Shown: positions 12,564 to 27,000, counted from the stretch's first letter. The stretch is DNA of 64,000 bases from Mauremys mutica (GCF_020497125.1 NC_059072.1:304252781-304316780), one strand, 5' to 3'. The notes: generated by a model not told the origin, from the sequence alone. Numbers and translations are program-made.

Positions 12564-14784
12564 AGTAAATTTGTATTTTCTTTACTCATGAAGGATCTTG
12601 TGTGACTAAATGGTCTCTTCGCTGCAATTTTATTATAGGGAAGAAGCCAAGGTTGTAATATTTTAACTAATTGGCTTTTGCTAAGAGTAAACTTGGGAGC
12701 TGATGGCAGAACGCACCAGTATTATTCAGCCCTTGTTTTATATGATGACTTTTCTTGTTGCCTAGCTACTTGCTGGTTCATCTATCTGTCCTTTGTCATT
12801 ACATATTGAATGTATTGTTCTTCTGGTGTTCAGTCCTGTAGGAATGTTCCTTCCAGAGTGTTATGGTTTTTTCCTTGTAATGGCAATATAAACTTCCCAT
12901 TTATCCCTTGGCTTTGACAGTGGCATTTGATTAACTATTTTTTAAAAAATCCTGTTTTCCCTAATCTCATTTGTAGAGTTCAACTGGGTTAATTGTCACG
13001 CCGTGGTGCCTCATAGCAGTTGTTTCCTGATCACTCTCCTGAACACACACAACATAATGAAGAGGCAGGGTCCTAACACCTGTTCGAATTATACCATTCA
13101 AAATTAAATTGAGTGAATAATTACATGGCCCCCTAAGAAGTCTTTTGGACATTATTATTTATTTGTTTTGAGTCTCGGTCCAGTTTCCACATCCATCCCA
13201 ATTGCGAATACAATAGTGAAAATCATAGGGGCACCCTTTGTGTCCAAGCTAAGAAGTTTCAAACAGGAGGAATGATGTGGGGACAACATAAAACACTTCA
13301 GAACACACTCAGTTTATAGAAGGAATATTCATTAGATAAGTAATTTTCTTTCGAAGTTTATAAAATTCTGTAACATGTCATGCCTTCCTAGGTACACTGG
13401 ATGTAAACATTTATAACGGCCATAAAGAATAAGCAGAATGAGTTTATAAAGAATGTCATGCCACATGAACATGATCACCTTTTAATACATTTACTAAACT
13501 AGTGAATGAAGTACATCTAAGATCTGGATTCTGGTACATCATTTGATAGCATCTTGAAATTTTAGTTGGAAAAACGAATTGAAATTGATTTGGTTATGAG
13601 TGCTGCCATGTGGATGGAAAGCTAGCTGGAAGACTGAAGAAAGTAGTGATGACTAATAAAGGGACCTAGAGAGGTAGAAATATCGTCAGCAAATAATAAA
13701 ATGAATCTGAACCTGTTAAAGTGCAAGCTACTGTAACTGGGGGAAATATGAAATCCAGGTGTTCAAGGGGAGAGAAATCTGGCATGCAGTAACATAGAGG
13801 CCCAAGTTTGATAATAGTGAATTAGGTATGAGCTGGTTCTGTGAAATGGTAGGGGGGAAAAATGCTTAGGCTATATGCACAGAGACCATATGTTATGGAG
13901 AGCAGTGAACATATAGTCCCTTTTCATTCAGTACCAGTCAGACCACTCCTAGAATATACTCCATTCAGGTCTGGGCACTTCAAGAAAATCGTAGACAAAC
14001 TGAAGGCCTTTCAGAGAAGAGCAAAAGAATCATGAAGACTGGCGAGAGTGACTTACAAGGACAGGCTGAAATAATAGTGGTGTCCAACTGTTTCATTTAA
14101 GAAAAACAGTTCAGAGAGGAAAAAAATTCTTAGCTCCATTTCTTTGATTAACTTGTAGTTTTGGTTAGGAACTGTGGCAGAGCCCCGTTCTCTTCACCCT
14201 GTCTCACTGACGGACACAGGTGGAGGCTTGTTCAACACCAACCCTTGTCGCTCAGGCTACTTCACTGTTAACCCCCTGGAATGATCACTGTGATAAGAAT
14301 TGGAGAGAGTTCATACCACACAAGGCTCTTCGTCCACAATCTTTTACTTTCATTCATATTCATACCCTTCCATTTTAGTAACCAACGGGGGTGTTTTGTT
14401 GCACTATACACATGCTGCTTATTCATCCCACAATGAATTTGTGGGCAGAAATGCTGGGCAAGGCATGCTTACTGGGTCACGCAACAGGCATTGTTTAACA
14501 TAGGCTCCCACCAAACTTAAGGTTACCCTATTGTCCTTTCTCTTACTTACAAGAACCACTTTCTCATTCTATCAAACTAGTGCACATGTATTGGTCTGTC
14601 CATAGGAATATACAATCCACTGCATATTTTCAAATGTGCTGTTTAGTGCCATAGATGCTCTACATTGGAATACAGCTAAACACTTAGGACATGCTTGAAA
14701 ATGAGTTTTATTGTTTTCACCGTGAACTGCTCACATAACCTTACTTGACTAGAGGGAAATCTAACATTGCAACACCCAGAGTGT
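12564..14784. other. Intergenic gap between the two convergent genes
   Basis: I see no coding exon. The only recognisable content is a degraded LINE-like stretch near 13.9-14.1 kb, listed separately. The rest is unclassified AT-rich sequence. Confidence 0.6.
13872..14130 (+). mobile_element. Degraded LINE (CR1/L3-like) fragment
   Basis: Phrases such as 'ctggatggaaagctagctgg' upstream and 'gtctgggcacttcaagaaaa' here match the RT C-terminal/3' region of CR1-like LINEs in sense orientation. No frame survives. The boundaries are approximate. Confidence 0.5.
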
Positions 14785-15009
14785 CTACTGGGCAAGAGTC
14801 TTTTTACGTCTCCATTTCAGCAGTTTACGCAACTGTGCTAGAACAAGAGGCAATGCCTGAATTTTGTTTAATGGTGTGCGCTGCAGGTCTCGTAATACTT
14901 TCTTCATTTTGGCCAGGAGGCTCTTGATCTGAATGCGTTTGGAGTGCAGGAGTAGCCCCAGTTGGTTTTCTGCTGGTTTAAGTAAGTGGAGTGTGGCTGT
15001 GTCTTTCAG
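14785..15009 (-). CDS. ERICH6B: ERICH6B terminal coding exon
   Basis: The acceptor is 'attggcttttttgcag'. The exon joins the previous one at phase 0, giving GARLK-LKD, as in other family members. It reads [20 protein letters not shown] then [20 protein letters not shown] and a basic tail ending [13 protein letters not shown]. The helix is Lys/Leu/Gln-rich, typical of the C-terminus of ERICH6 proteins. The TAG is at 14785-14787. Confidence 0.87.
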   Translation of the reverse strand: MKDTATLHLLKPAENQLGLLLHSKRIQIKSLLAKMKKVLRDLQRTPLNKIQALPLVLAQLRKLLKWRRKKTLAQ

Positions 15010-18000
15010 CTGCAAAAAAGCCAATGTAAAGAGAACTTAATCTTCCGAGCCAACCGAAAAGGCCGCATGATTAATACTTATAGTCCCATTGCAGAATATC
15101 AGAAAATGCTGCACTATCAGTCTATGCAAAGTGTTTACAGTGAGCTTTTATTTAAACCATATTAAATCTTCACCTGTAAACGGAAAAACCTAAAATAGTT
15201 AAATACACCTTGAAGCTGTGTCTCTAGTAGCCCAAGTGAGAGAGGGGTTATTTGCCACAGAAAGTAAATTAAACTTTTCACACCTGTTTACTGTGAAATC
15301 CTCCTGGTGCATCCTTTGTTCACTGAAAATAATCCCACAATGCATCGTTCTGAGACACCCTGGTTATCTAGGCATGCCACAAGAAACCCATTTTGATTTT
15401 ATTTGATGTCACATTCTGGAGTAATTTCTACAAAGCCAAGCAAACCCTCATTAAAAGTCTAAGGAAGCACCAACAGTGTCCCTGGGTCCTTCAAACAGGA
15501 ACTGAGTAAAGTTGAGTGAACATAGGTGGAACTAATCCTTCCATCTCCAATTTGTCTTTCTCCCACAAGCTAAATTTTTAAAAAGATGTGTGGGGAGGTT
15601 GTGCAGTGAAACTTGCAGCTGTGCAGTAATCAATATAGCAGCTGAAGAAAAGTCTTGGGACTTGTGGTCTCCAGCTTACTGTTTATGGGCGTGAACTTGG
15701 ATCTTCCCGCTTCAAAGCTGTAGGAGCCCCGCCACTTGAGCTAAGAGATTTCCATAGCTACTAGCAATATAGGAACAATGGTAAAGAGCTGAGTAGTTCT
15801 GCTTTCATCCAGCAGAGGGCACTGATATACACATGTATGCCTGCAAGTTCACTACACTATAACTAAACCAAGTTCAGCAGGAGAGCTAGCTGAGCAGGAA
15901 CCAGAATTTCCATTTCATAGGATTAGTTCTGAATTGGAACAAAAGCCATTTAAGTTTCCTGCAAAACAGGATTTCGGGGGGGGACGGGGACACGACAATT
16001 AGTTTCAGGGTAATTGAAACATTTTGTTTAGAGAAAATCAAAACTTTTGTTTCAATTGACTTATTTTCTATAATACATTTCAAAATGAAAAGTAATTTTG
16101 AAACAAAAAAAATCAAAACATTCTGTTCGAAAAGTGTTAAAATAAAATGTTTTAACCTTATCAAAATGCTTTTTATTTCCTTTCTCAATTGAAATTTCAT
16201 GAGAATCAGCCCCGTAGGAAGTTTCAATTTTGCCAAAACAGCATTTTCTGACAGAAAAATGCTCCAATTTTTATACAATTTTCAGCTTGCTCTGTTCAGT
16301 AGCAATTGCAGATGTGGAATAAACTTTCTAAATTGTCAGTAAGGATTTTTAACAAAGGGCACTAACAGAACTCCAGAAAATGTCACATCTCAGTCGAGCC
16401 ATTTCTATGAAGAAGTTAATGCCCTGTCCATTGGGACAATTTAGTCCTATTAATTGGTGAATAGGAAATGGACTTACCTTTAGCCTAGCCCCCATGTTGA
16501 AATGGATGCAGTTTTGTTGTTTAATAAATGATAAGTAAATTTGCTCCTGAGCCACAATTTTAATCCTGATATCAATGTTTAGTTTCATGCAGATGGGCTG
16601 GAAAGGAGGTGCATGAACATGATGGCTGAAGTCATGCCAACTCCAGTGCTTCTGTCTTCTTCCTTTCTTATCAAAGTAGGAGCCAGTGAGGCGATCCAGA
16701 TTCAGCCTAGAGAAAGAATCTGAGTTAAGAAGACAAAAGCGCACACTGCCTGGGGAATATATATAATGAAGAACGTCTCTCTTAGGACCCATTCTCCTCT
16801 CACTGGTGTAATTGTTGCCATCAGCGTAATTTCTCCTGATGTTCTGCAGTATGAATGCGATCAGAATCATGCCCAGCATGTTTTGTTTGTGAACTCAACC
16901 AAACACAAAAGCTTCATTTACACCCTATCAAGTGATGGCTGCGCTTGTAAGCAGAGCTGAGTAGGAAATGGTTTTCTCATCCCAGGAACATTTTTGAGCT
17001 TTTTGAAAAAATGTTCCCAGTGCCAATCAGGATGAAAAGCCACACTCAAAAGTTCTTGGGAACTGACCATCAAAAAAAGAATAAATCAAATCTGGTCAGG
17101 TCAATCGTGAAGTTTGGTTTCAACTTTGACTTTTTTATTAAAATTGTTAGTATAATTAGCTTAAATTTCTAAAGGAAAGGTTGGTTCAGATTGAAAACAA
17201 AATGGACATTTGTTTGGAAATGTCAAAATGAGATGTTTAGACAATTTCAAAACAAATTTTCAAAAAATTTTTTGAACCCCGAAATTTGTTGAAAATGACC
17301 TATTCCCTCAAACAGTTTTGGTATGTTCCTGACCAACCCTACTTATTCCAGTTTCCATAATGAAGGGAAAGTGGGGAAGGTGGAGGGGGCTCTAGGAAAC
17401 AGATTTTCAAGGGCTCTATCCCACAGTTGCAGCCAGAGTTTCAAAAGACCCTAGCTCCTGTGATAATACTTATGGCCAGGGTTTAAAAAAAGTTCAGTGC
17501 TCAACCTGCGGGGCTCTTCATCTGCTACCTGAATGGCAGTCAAGTTCTTGAAAATCGGCCCCAGATTGTGGCTGATGAGCTTTTTTTTGACCCCATTGCG
17601 TCTGATCCAACTTAACTGACGTCCACTTGATTCACTTAGACCATACTGGCTTCATCCTAGGCAAAGAGCTATTCTACAGCCATCAGACACTTCATGGGTG
17701 TGGCCTGTCAAATTAAGGGGAAGCCAGTGTGTGTCGTGCATCTCCCACTGCTGAGCAAGTATTTGATACTAAAACCGTACAAGTGTTTCCCACCTCTGAT
17801 CTATATTCCTGAGCTAAGGGAGCTCTCACCATTTGTATGTATCCCTTTGGTACTTTTCTTTTACAAAGTGGCATGGAGCTGGGCTGCAGTCTTTGCCCCC
17901 CACTATACACACTCACCATTGAACTCCTGGCCATCGGTATCCAAAATGCAACAGAGATAACTGGAATACTTCTAAAAGCAGTTGGAGCAGGGTAGGTGCA

Positions 18001-21000
18001 TGTGTGCTGCTCCCAATGGGTGCTTATGGCTAGCTGTGGAAGAAGAATGTCCCCACGTAGTCTCTCGGAAGCATTTCTGGCTATAAGATTAACCACTTCC
18101 AAGCAGGTGGCCATCTCTCACCTGCTGTTCTCCAACATCCGTTTTCTGAGTATAATTTTCAATGGCCTCAAAAGGGGATTATTTAACTGAACATCGCAAA
18201 TGCCAAAGCTGAGTGGCAATGTCGCACACTTACTCCACAAAAAAACTATTAAAGTAGCATCACAATTGCCCACTCCAGCTGCCTGTAGGAAAAGAAACTA
18301 GACTAGGCCTTGAGAGGGTCTTTCTACTGTGTTTTGATCGTAAGTGTAAGGCACTCATGGGGATGAGCACATGGTACATACAGTTACATGAAAAACTACC
18401 TATCTGAGTGGAACTTAATTCCTTTGTTACCTTGTGGGCTGACACACCCCCAGAAAATGATTTTCATGATGCTTTTTGTTTCCTAATTCCCACTAACAGA
18501 GCAAAACGGCCCTCCCCCTGCAGCTTTTCCTGAGAGTTTAAGTATAGCCACTTTGACAGTGAGTGGTTAGGCACTAATTCTGTGTGTTGTGTTGGTACAT
18601 TATATGTCCTGGTGGGTGATGGTCACCCCAGAGCAGAGGGCCAGTCGCACGAGGTTGATGCACCACATAAGCCCTATTTTAAGGCTGTAAGTGGCATCTC
18701 AGCCTAGTTCTGCTTCTGTGCCCAGGACTGAATTTCATTCTGCTGTGTTTATTCAGCAGGAACGCTGAGAAGGTCCTGTGTGGGACGAGCAGGGTGGGGT
18801 TCACATATTCTGGTTTGGCCTAGCAGTGCAAGTCGTTTGGGCCCAAAGTGCTTTGTGACCTGTTTTCCATTCTGAATGGTGATGTCAGGCCCTAGTCCAG
18901 GGGTGGCCAATCTGTGGCTCCGGAGCCATATGTGGCTCTTCAGAAGTTAATATGCGACGCCTTGTATAGGCACCGACTCCAGGGCTGGAGCTACAGGCGC
19001 CAACTTTCCAAGGTGCTCACTGCTCAGCCCCTGGCTCTGCCACAGGCCCTGCCCCCACTCCACCCCTTCCTGCCCCCTCCCCTGAGCCTGCCGTGCTCTC
19101 GCTCCTCCCCCAGAGCCTCCTGCATGCCACAAAACAGCTGATCAGGAGATGCGGGGAGGGAGGGGGAGGTACTGATTGGCAGGGCTGCCAGTGGGCAGGA
19201 GGCACTGGGAGCGGGGGTGGAGAGCTGATGTGGGGGCTGCTGACATATTACTGTGGCTCTTTGGCAATGTACATTGGTAAATGCTGACTCCTTCTCCAGC
19301 TCAGGTTGGCCACCCCTGCCCTAGCCATTTCTCCTCATAGTGGAAACAAAGAGAAAACCCTTTCAGGGTCCCCCAAACAGGCCTTGATGCTGTCTAGAAC
19401 ATGCTGTCTGTTCTAACACTTTTGTTACAGTGAGAGTCCAAAGGTTCATTGGATTTCACTCTATGGCTAGAAGAGCTGTACTCAAACTGTGGGCCATGAC
19501 CCCGCTTTAATGGGGTTGCCAGGGCTGGCATTAGGCTTGCTGCCTAGGGTCAAAGCCAAAGCCCAAAAGCTTCAGCCCTGGTTACAGGCCGCACACCTGG
19601 GGCTGAAGCCCTTGGGCTTTGGCTTTGCCCAGAGCAGCAGGGCTTGGGCGGGCTCAGGCTTCGGTCCCCCATCCTGAGGTCACATAGTCATTTTTGTCGT
19701 CAGAAGGGGGTCACAGTGCAATGAAGTTTGAGAATCCCTGGTCTAGAAGATTAAATATCTGAAGAATTACACTCTGAGGCGCTAACACTATCCCGGCAGC
19801 TTGGATGAGGAGAAATGAATGTGAATTGGGGCTGTGCTGCTGGGTTCTCCTCGCTTTAATGTAACTCACCTCACTTGCTCAATGTTGAGGCTGTGGCTCA
19901 AACTCTGCCATCATTTCCACTGGCAATGCCTACCCCCTTCCAGCTATAGGGTTGCCTCTGTGTAAATGACAACAGTTGATGGCCTCATATTTTCATTACT
20001 ATTTTGCCCATATGTTAAAAGGATCTGTTCCCGAGCTAGTGAAATCAGTGGGAACACTGCCATTGACCTGAGTGGTTGTAGAATCAAGTCATGTAAGTTG
20101 GCACCTACATCTTTGTATCTCTCTATGATCGTTTCTTTTTCATTGCCAAACAAATCAGAATGTATTTGTACCTTATACATGTGCAGCATTTCAATTAAAA
20201 CTTAATACATGTTCTCTGTATTTTTGTATGTGTATGAGAGAGCTGACTTGCTGGATAAAGAGAGCTGAATGAAATAGAAAATCAGCACAAATTCACAAGA
20301 TACAATGCAGGCAGAGAGACAATCGGGGAGATCGCTCTGGGAGCTGATAAATGACCCCCCAATGAGGAGTTTGGATAGTTTTTATAGTTTATATGTCAGT
20401 CTGAATTTTTGTCTAGTTTAAATATAAAGAAATTGGTTCTTACCTCACTGCTACACAAAACTGACCAGAACAGCAATGGCCGGTGAATGGCTCAGCAGCC
20501 ACGTTACATTGTGTGTCAAATATTAAAAGAAATGCAAAAACAATAATACACCCCAGCTAAGCTGCTCTGGAGCACAAATTGAAGACATGTTTGAACTGGT
20601 CTATGTTAAAATTAGATGGCACGAAAGTGAGTTAGTTTTATTTTGAAACCAAGGTTTTTTTTTTAAATATGTACCATAATAGTAGTTTATTCTATATAGC
20701 CCTTAATTTATCTACAGTGAAGCACCAAGCAAAGGTATCCCCTCTCACAACCGTACAGCTATAAATCAAGGACCAGGTCCTTGGCTAGTGTAAATCAGCT
20801 ACACCATTTACACCAGCTCAGGATCTTGGCCCTAATGTTCCCCCCAAAAAACTTCTACCAATCCCAAAAGAAACCTGGAGTGATTATGTGTTAACTCAAA
20901 GAACTGAAGAAAGGCAGAGGCAGATCAACTAAGTGCACTGTAAGTTGTGATTATGGAAGGAGAAGCACATGGTTAAGCAATCTTAAATTTTAAGATTACT

Positions 21001-24000
21001 CAGCAACAATGCATTTCCATAAACTCGTTCTCATGGTGAAAATAGGATTGTGACTATGATGCTTGCTTCCCTCTGGGACTTGCTATTTGCTGCTGCACTA
21101 TAATATTTCTTTTTCGGATCCATGATTACTGCTGTGGCCCAATTGCCATCGGAATACGAACAAGTGTAGGTGGCGTGATCTGACTCCAGTTGGTGAAAAC
21201 ATTAAAAATGAGGGAACATGGTCTATAATCACCAGGGGTGGCTCCAGACCCCAGCACGCCAAGCGCGTGCTTGGGGCGGCATGCCGCGGGGGGCGCTCTG
21301 CCGGTCGCTGGGAGGGCGGCAGGCGGCTCCGGTGGACTTTCCGCAGGCGTCCCTGCAGAGGTTCCGCTGGTCCTGCGGCTCCGGTGGACCTCCCACAGGC
21401 GTGCCCGTGGAGGGTCCGGTGGAGCCGTGGGACCAGTGGACCCTCCACAGGCACGCCTGCGGGAGGTCCACCGGAGCCGTGGGACCAGCGACTGGCAGAG
21501 CGCCCCCCGCGGCATGCCGCCCTGCTTGGGGCGGCGAAATGTCTAGAGCCGCCCCTGATAATCACAACTCTAGACCGAGAGAGAGAAGAAATGAAATAAG
21601 GGAAACAAACAGCTGAAATACTTCTGAAAACAAGAGGAGCCACCATTGTGTTCTTAAAACGAATGCACAGGCATTTCCAGACCAGAGAGACAAAGGAGTA
21701 ATGGCAAGACAGCAGGAGAGAGAGGTGGAAAACAGAGGATCAAGTCTAAGGGGTCAGTGGTATTTTACTGCTGCTAGGAATTGCTGTGTTAGAGTGTTGT
21801 AAAAATCATACTGCTTCATGATGGATGAAAGAGCAATGTGTCTGGAGGCAAATACTGGGAGTGTAGTGGCCTTTATGGACGTGTTATTACAAAAGCTATT
21901 TGCAATGATTTGTAATATCCAGTAAGACATTTAATGTATCCAATAATTAGTTTCAACACAGGGAGGACTTGTAAAATTTAAATCAGCACACACTTGCTTC
22001 CCAGTGTAAGAGATTAAAATTAAAAACTGATATTTATGTGCTGCATTGCTGTCTTTCATTCCCTGGCTTTTTTAGGTAAACTTTCTGGGGGCGGGGAGTT
22101 GGAAATTAGGATGTTATGACTTAAAAAGCAGGGATTCCTGTTGCAAACAATCTATCTATAGATATTAGGGTTTAGTCTATGGAAGAAATTGGTCACCTGA
22201 GTAATTCTTTATGGCCTGGAGCATCCACTGGATATGAGAAACAAACCAAATGCAAGGTTGCCATGAAGCCAAATGATACCGACCCTTGCAACTGCCATTC
22301 CGATGCACAGACTAATGTACAGAGTCTGGGCAAAACAGACTGGGAGGTAAATGCCAGGAATGTTGGCATAACTGGGTTTAAGCCAACTGATAGCAAGGGG
22401 GTAGCAATAGCCTGAGATGTGTAACTGGGGTAATCAAACTCTGCTGAACACTCAGAATTACTGGCAACTGGCCCAAAGACCTCGGTCTACAATTAATGTA
22501 TATAAAATGGAGCAGATAGCAGCTACTGCCCTCTTTAAAGAAGAGGTGTGACACTCTCGCTACAAATCCCAGCATGTCTTGGCTGAATGCCCTGGCCTCA
22601 GCTCACAATGGAGTATCATACCTCTGGATTAAGTCTGAGGGGAGTGGGCTGCCTTTGGTCCACTGTCGCTATCTCTTAAGTGGAGTATGCTGATCGGTTT
22701 TGGCTCAGAGTTACCTTGTGCTCCCCTGTTTGTTTGCTGTATGAATTGTTGGCTCCTGTCGTATGCACACATTGCAAGCTCCTCAGGACAGGGGCCACCT
22801 TTTGTCCTGTGTTTGTACAGCACCTAGCACAGGGCCCTAGTCAGTGATTGAGGCTCATAGGTGCTGCTGCAATAATCAATCAAGGCTGGACTGGTCAAAA
22901 GAGCACCCCTAGGTTTTAGAAAGTAACCACACTCACCCTCCATAGTCTTAGCTATTGTATACACCGGGAGCAGTCCAAAGGACAGCAGGGCTTCTGTCAC
23001 TCTGCGACTCCCTCTTCACCCCCAGAGCTGGGCTCCCCCAAGTCCCAGTGGCACATCGCTTCTCCTCTATGACCAGCTAGGAAGTGGCTCAGCTCCTTCC
23101 CTAGGAGAAGCAGCAAAGAATCCTGTGGCACCTTATAGACTAACAGACGTTTTGCAGCATGAGTTTTCGTGGGTGAATACCCACTTCTTCAGATGCAAGA
23201 AGTGGGTATTCACCTACGAAAGCTCATGCTGCAAAACGTCTGTTAGTCTATAAGGTGCCACAGGATTCTTTGCTGCTTCTACAGAACCAGACTAACACGG
23301 CTACCCCTCTGATACTTCCCTAGGAGAGTTGGCACTACTGCAGCTGGTGGAAGTGTGCCAAATCTCCAGCCGCTCCTGCCTGCTTAGCTATCCTCACCGC
23401 TGAGACTTCCCTACCCCAAAAGCCGAGGTGGTGTCCCCTGTCACTGATCATTAGACCCGGGCTTCCTGGCTGCAATCATTAGTACTGGCTGGAAGACTGT
23501 CTAACAGTACTTGTGCTCACCAGATGAGCCCATTCCTATGGTAGCATGTGGCATAACCACGGTTTGTGAAGAATGCTCGAATCCCTGAGTATGTGTGATC
23601 CTCTAGGATGATGTATATAAACTGTACTTCCTTGACATACACGATCAGGATGGCAATGTTACCTGATGGATAACTGGGAGATAGTTAAGGAAAACTCTCC
23701 CCCCCAAAACAAACACACACTCCCCCACAGCTCCTGCAATAAGGCACATTTCGGTGGAATACCACCCCCGGTAGACGCAAAGACTCAGTTTCTTGGCTGG
23801 TTTTAATCAGCGTAGCACCACTGCAGTTACTGAAGCTAAGCTGCTTTACACCAGCTGCGGATTTGGCTCACAATGTTGAGACATAGTTTATCTGTTAGTA
23901 CAGGAGGAAACTCCTAGCCAGAAAAATCCTCAGTTAGATCATTCTGAAATTTGGACCACTATTTAAAGGAATACATCTTTGTGGGATACAAAACCTGACC

Positions 24001-27000
24001 TGTCCCATCTGGAAAAAGAAGGAAGAATTTCTGCCCATCAGGATAATATCTTCTTACAGGGTCACGAGCATGACAATTCTGTAGAAATAAAATGATTTGG
24101 TGAAGAGAGAAAGTGTGGGGCGAGGGGAGGAGTTCCAGGCCTAATACCCATCAGGAATGTTTTGCGATTGTGTATGCAGCACATGCACCCCAACTAAAAA
24201 TCCGTAACAATGTGACAGAGAGGCTTAGATTCCAAATACGATATTCACGAACAATTTTGCCTCCAATATTTGCTCATCTCCAACTGGGACCAAAGGATTT
24301 GGCCCAATAATATAAATCTATAGATGCTGTATCTCCCATTTTACCCTTGAAGTTTGTTTTGTTTGTTTTTAATTAAAAGTCTGCTAACTGACACAGGAGA
24401 CAACACCCTCCACAGTTTATATTTTACACATCTTATGTACAAAGCTCAGCTCTTTAATTTATATTGGTAGCCTTTCCCCGATAATATTTTGCCAAGAGGC
24501 TTTCTTTCCATCAGACACATAAGTTAATTTACCCTGCAATGTACTGACAGATGATTGCAGAGCAAATATAAACATGTCTTTACTTAGGGGTTGGCTCCAA
24601 GCACTGCATGAGGTTGAGCTCCATGCTTCCTTGTAGGAATGAACAGCAGAGTCACTTGCGTCTCCTAGAAGAATGCTGAACAGTTTGCTTGGGGGGGGGG
24701 AGAGGGGCAGCGGGAGCAACTTTACAGTCTAGCATTTTAGCATTATTAAAGCAACAGCTAATTCAGAAATGCAGAAAGAGGCCTTCCCCGCCATCTCTCT
24801 CTCCAGGAGATTAGAGGTCCACCTCAGTAGCTTCCAGGCTTATGCATTTCTCCTGTGTGAAGTGACTGATTCTGGCCATGACAAGCGCCCTAATTTATAA
24901 CCCGAGGATGTATATTTTGGCTCTGCAAACTAGCTAAAAATGATCTCCTGGTTGTGAGGTAGCCAGGGAGAAATAAATGTTGCTCTTGCTTCCATTTTTC
25001 AAAGACTTTTTATGAAGCGCAAAAGCAGGCGGTTCTAGATAGGAGGCTTTGTCATGCACATAGCTCACAGGGGAAAGTAGGGTAATGGATTTCTAGATCT
25101 ACAATAAAAAAAAATCTCACCGCTTGTGATGTAAATCAAGGTCATTTTCATGTAAATCTTTGGGCACTGTAACATTTTCTGCTTTGGCAAGCAGGAGGGA
25201 TTTCAACAAAACAGCCCAGACCTTGTTCACAATGCAGGTTTGGTGCTGAACGCCTTCTACTCCCATTGTGTTCCATGGGAGCTGGGGGTGATTGGCACCA
25301 CCCAGGAGAGCTTCAGGCCCGTGGAGTAGTAACATAGTCTTTGGGTATTGCCACTTCTTCTTCGTGTATGCGCAATGTGCCTCAGGTGGCACGTGACCAA
25401 GATTCATCATCGAATTTGGTCCGCTGGTTGGATCATTAGCTTCCCCAGCTCTGGCCGGGTACTGATGGGGAGTGTGGCGTACTGGAGACAATAGGATTGA
25501 AACTCCTCATGGAATAAGGGGCTACTCAACAGGAGCAAGGCCCTAGATTATTGGCTGTAGTTCAGTGACACGGATCTGAAGAAACCCTTTCAGGGAGTGA
25601 ATGAAAGAGCAGAGGTGTGGAGTCAGGAGGGCATAGCCAACATATCATATTGCTACCCTCCTGTATATAACCTGGTTTCCAGTTCAGTGTAAATCATTGG
25701 TCTTTGCTAATACGTACGTCTACACAGTATACCAACAGATAGTGGAGTATATCAGCCCTCCAACCTTCTCTTGGTGGCTTGATGCTCATGAGAATTTGAG
25801 TGTGTGGTAAAGACCATGACACCCTCAGAGAGTGGTGATGGAAAGAGAGATGGGGTAGCGAGACGGGGCAGACACTCAAGGGCATGGGAGACCCTAGGGA
25901 AAGGCAAGCGATTGCATGGCTAAGGTGGAGGAGGAGGAGACCCAAGGACTAGGGGGAAGAGGACCCTAGATATGATAACGTCAGGAAAGAGGTGGCTGAG
26001 ATAGATGGGGTTCCACCAGAGGGGAAGATCACTGAGGTGAGCAAATCCGCCAATAAGCGCAGGACCCACCAAGGTAGAGGAGGAACTTTGTCACAACTGA
26101 TAACTCTGCTGTTATCTTGCTGTTTATATTACTGACACCAGCAATGTGAAACAGTGGGGAAACACTCTACAAGAAACCAGAGAGATGCTGAAGGATGGAT
26201 CCTGCATATCTCTGGCTCTCTCCTCTGCTGTTTCGCCGTGGTGGTTTTGTGTTAGGTCTATGTCACATATTTGGCCCCTGCCAGATGAAGAGCTCTGTTA
26301 CCTGTCTCTCTTGGTAAAATGGATGGGCCTCTTACCATGGATGGACAAAATAAAAAGTCCTTTGTAACTCTGAAAAATTAGCTACTTTGCATGTAAAATT
26401 GTTTCCCCTCCCCACACACCTATTTTAAGAATTCAGAAGGGAAATTAAGAGTATGAGAGCACTGGTCTGAAACAAGCATGCTGCCTAAGAGCAGCTACTG
26501 TGCCTGCTTTGATCCACCTCCCACCCTTCTCTGCCAGTGCTTCTCAGTACTAATACGCAACATCCATACTATTCCCTGTCTGGATCTCTAGTGAGAGACA
26601 ACACTACTGGAGTCAAATTATAACTAGCTTCTTGGGTAGAACTGGAGACAAGAATCAGACACTAGTTCCACACTCACTGATGAGCGATGCTGGGATTTGA
26701 AGTTGGCTCTCTAAAGCTTTCGAGCTGGACAGAGCTCTTCTTCAGGTCTAGGTGAAGAAGAGCTCTGCATAGACCTGAAGAAGAGCTCTGTGTAGCTTGA
26801 AAGCTTGTATCTCTCACCAACAGAAATTGGCCAATAGAAGATATTACCTCACTCACCTTGTCTCAGGGGCAAGTTACATAATTTTGCCGTGACTCAGTTC
26901 CCCTTCTGTAAAATGGGGATAATAATAATTCCTTTCTCTCAATTGTTGTCTGTCTATTTTGACTGTAAGGTCTTTCGTAGCAGGGACTCTCTCTTAATGG

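Noticed and set aside
20444..20490. Possible extra ERICH6B exon (minus strand) with a strong gtaaga donor; two frames vaguely resemble the Tyr-Pro-Ser-Gly strand of the FAM194 domain
   Set aside because: The acceptor is poor, and its order relative to 18122-18186 is wrong for the domain. One frame has stops before the donor, and the two frames cannot both be right.
21098..21646. Overlapping ORFs of 80-182 codons on both strands
   Set aside because: These are produced by the GC-rich palindromic hAT element at 21233-21557; the Arg/Pro/Gly-rich products mirror each other.
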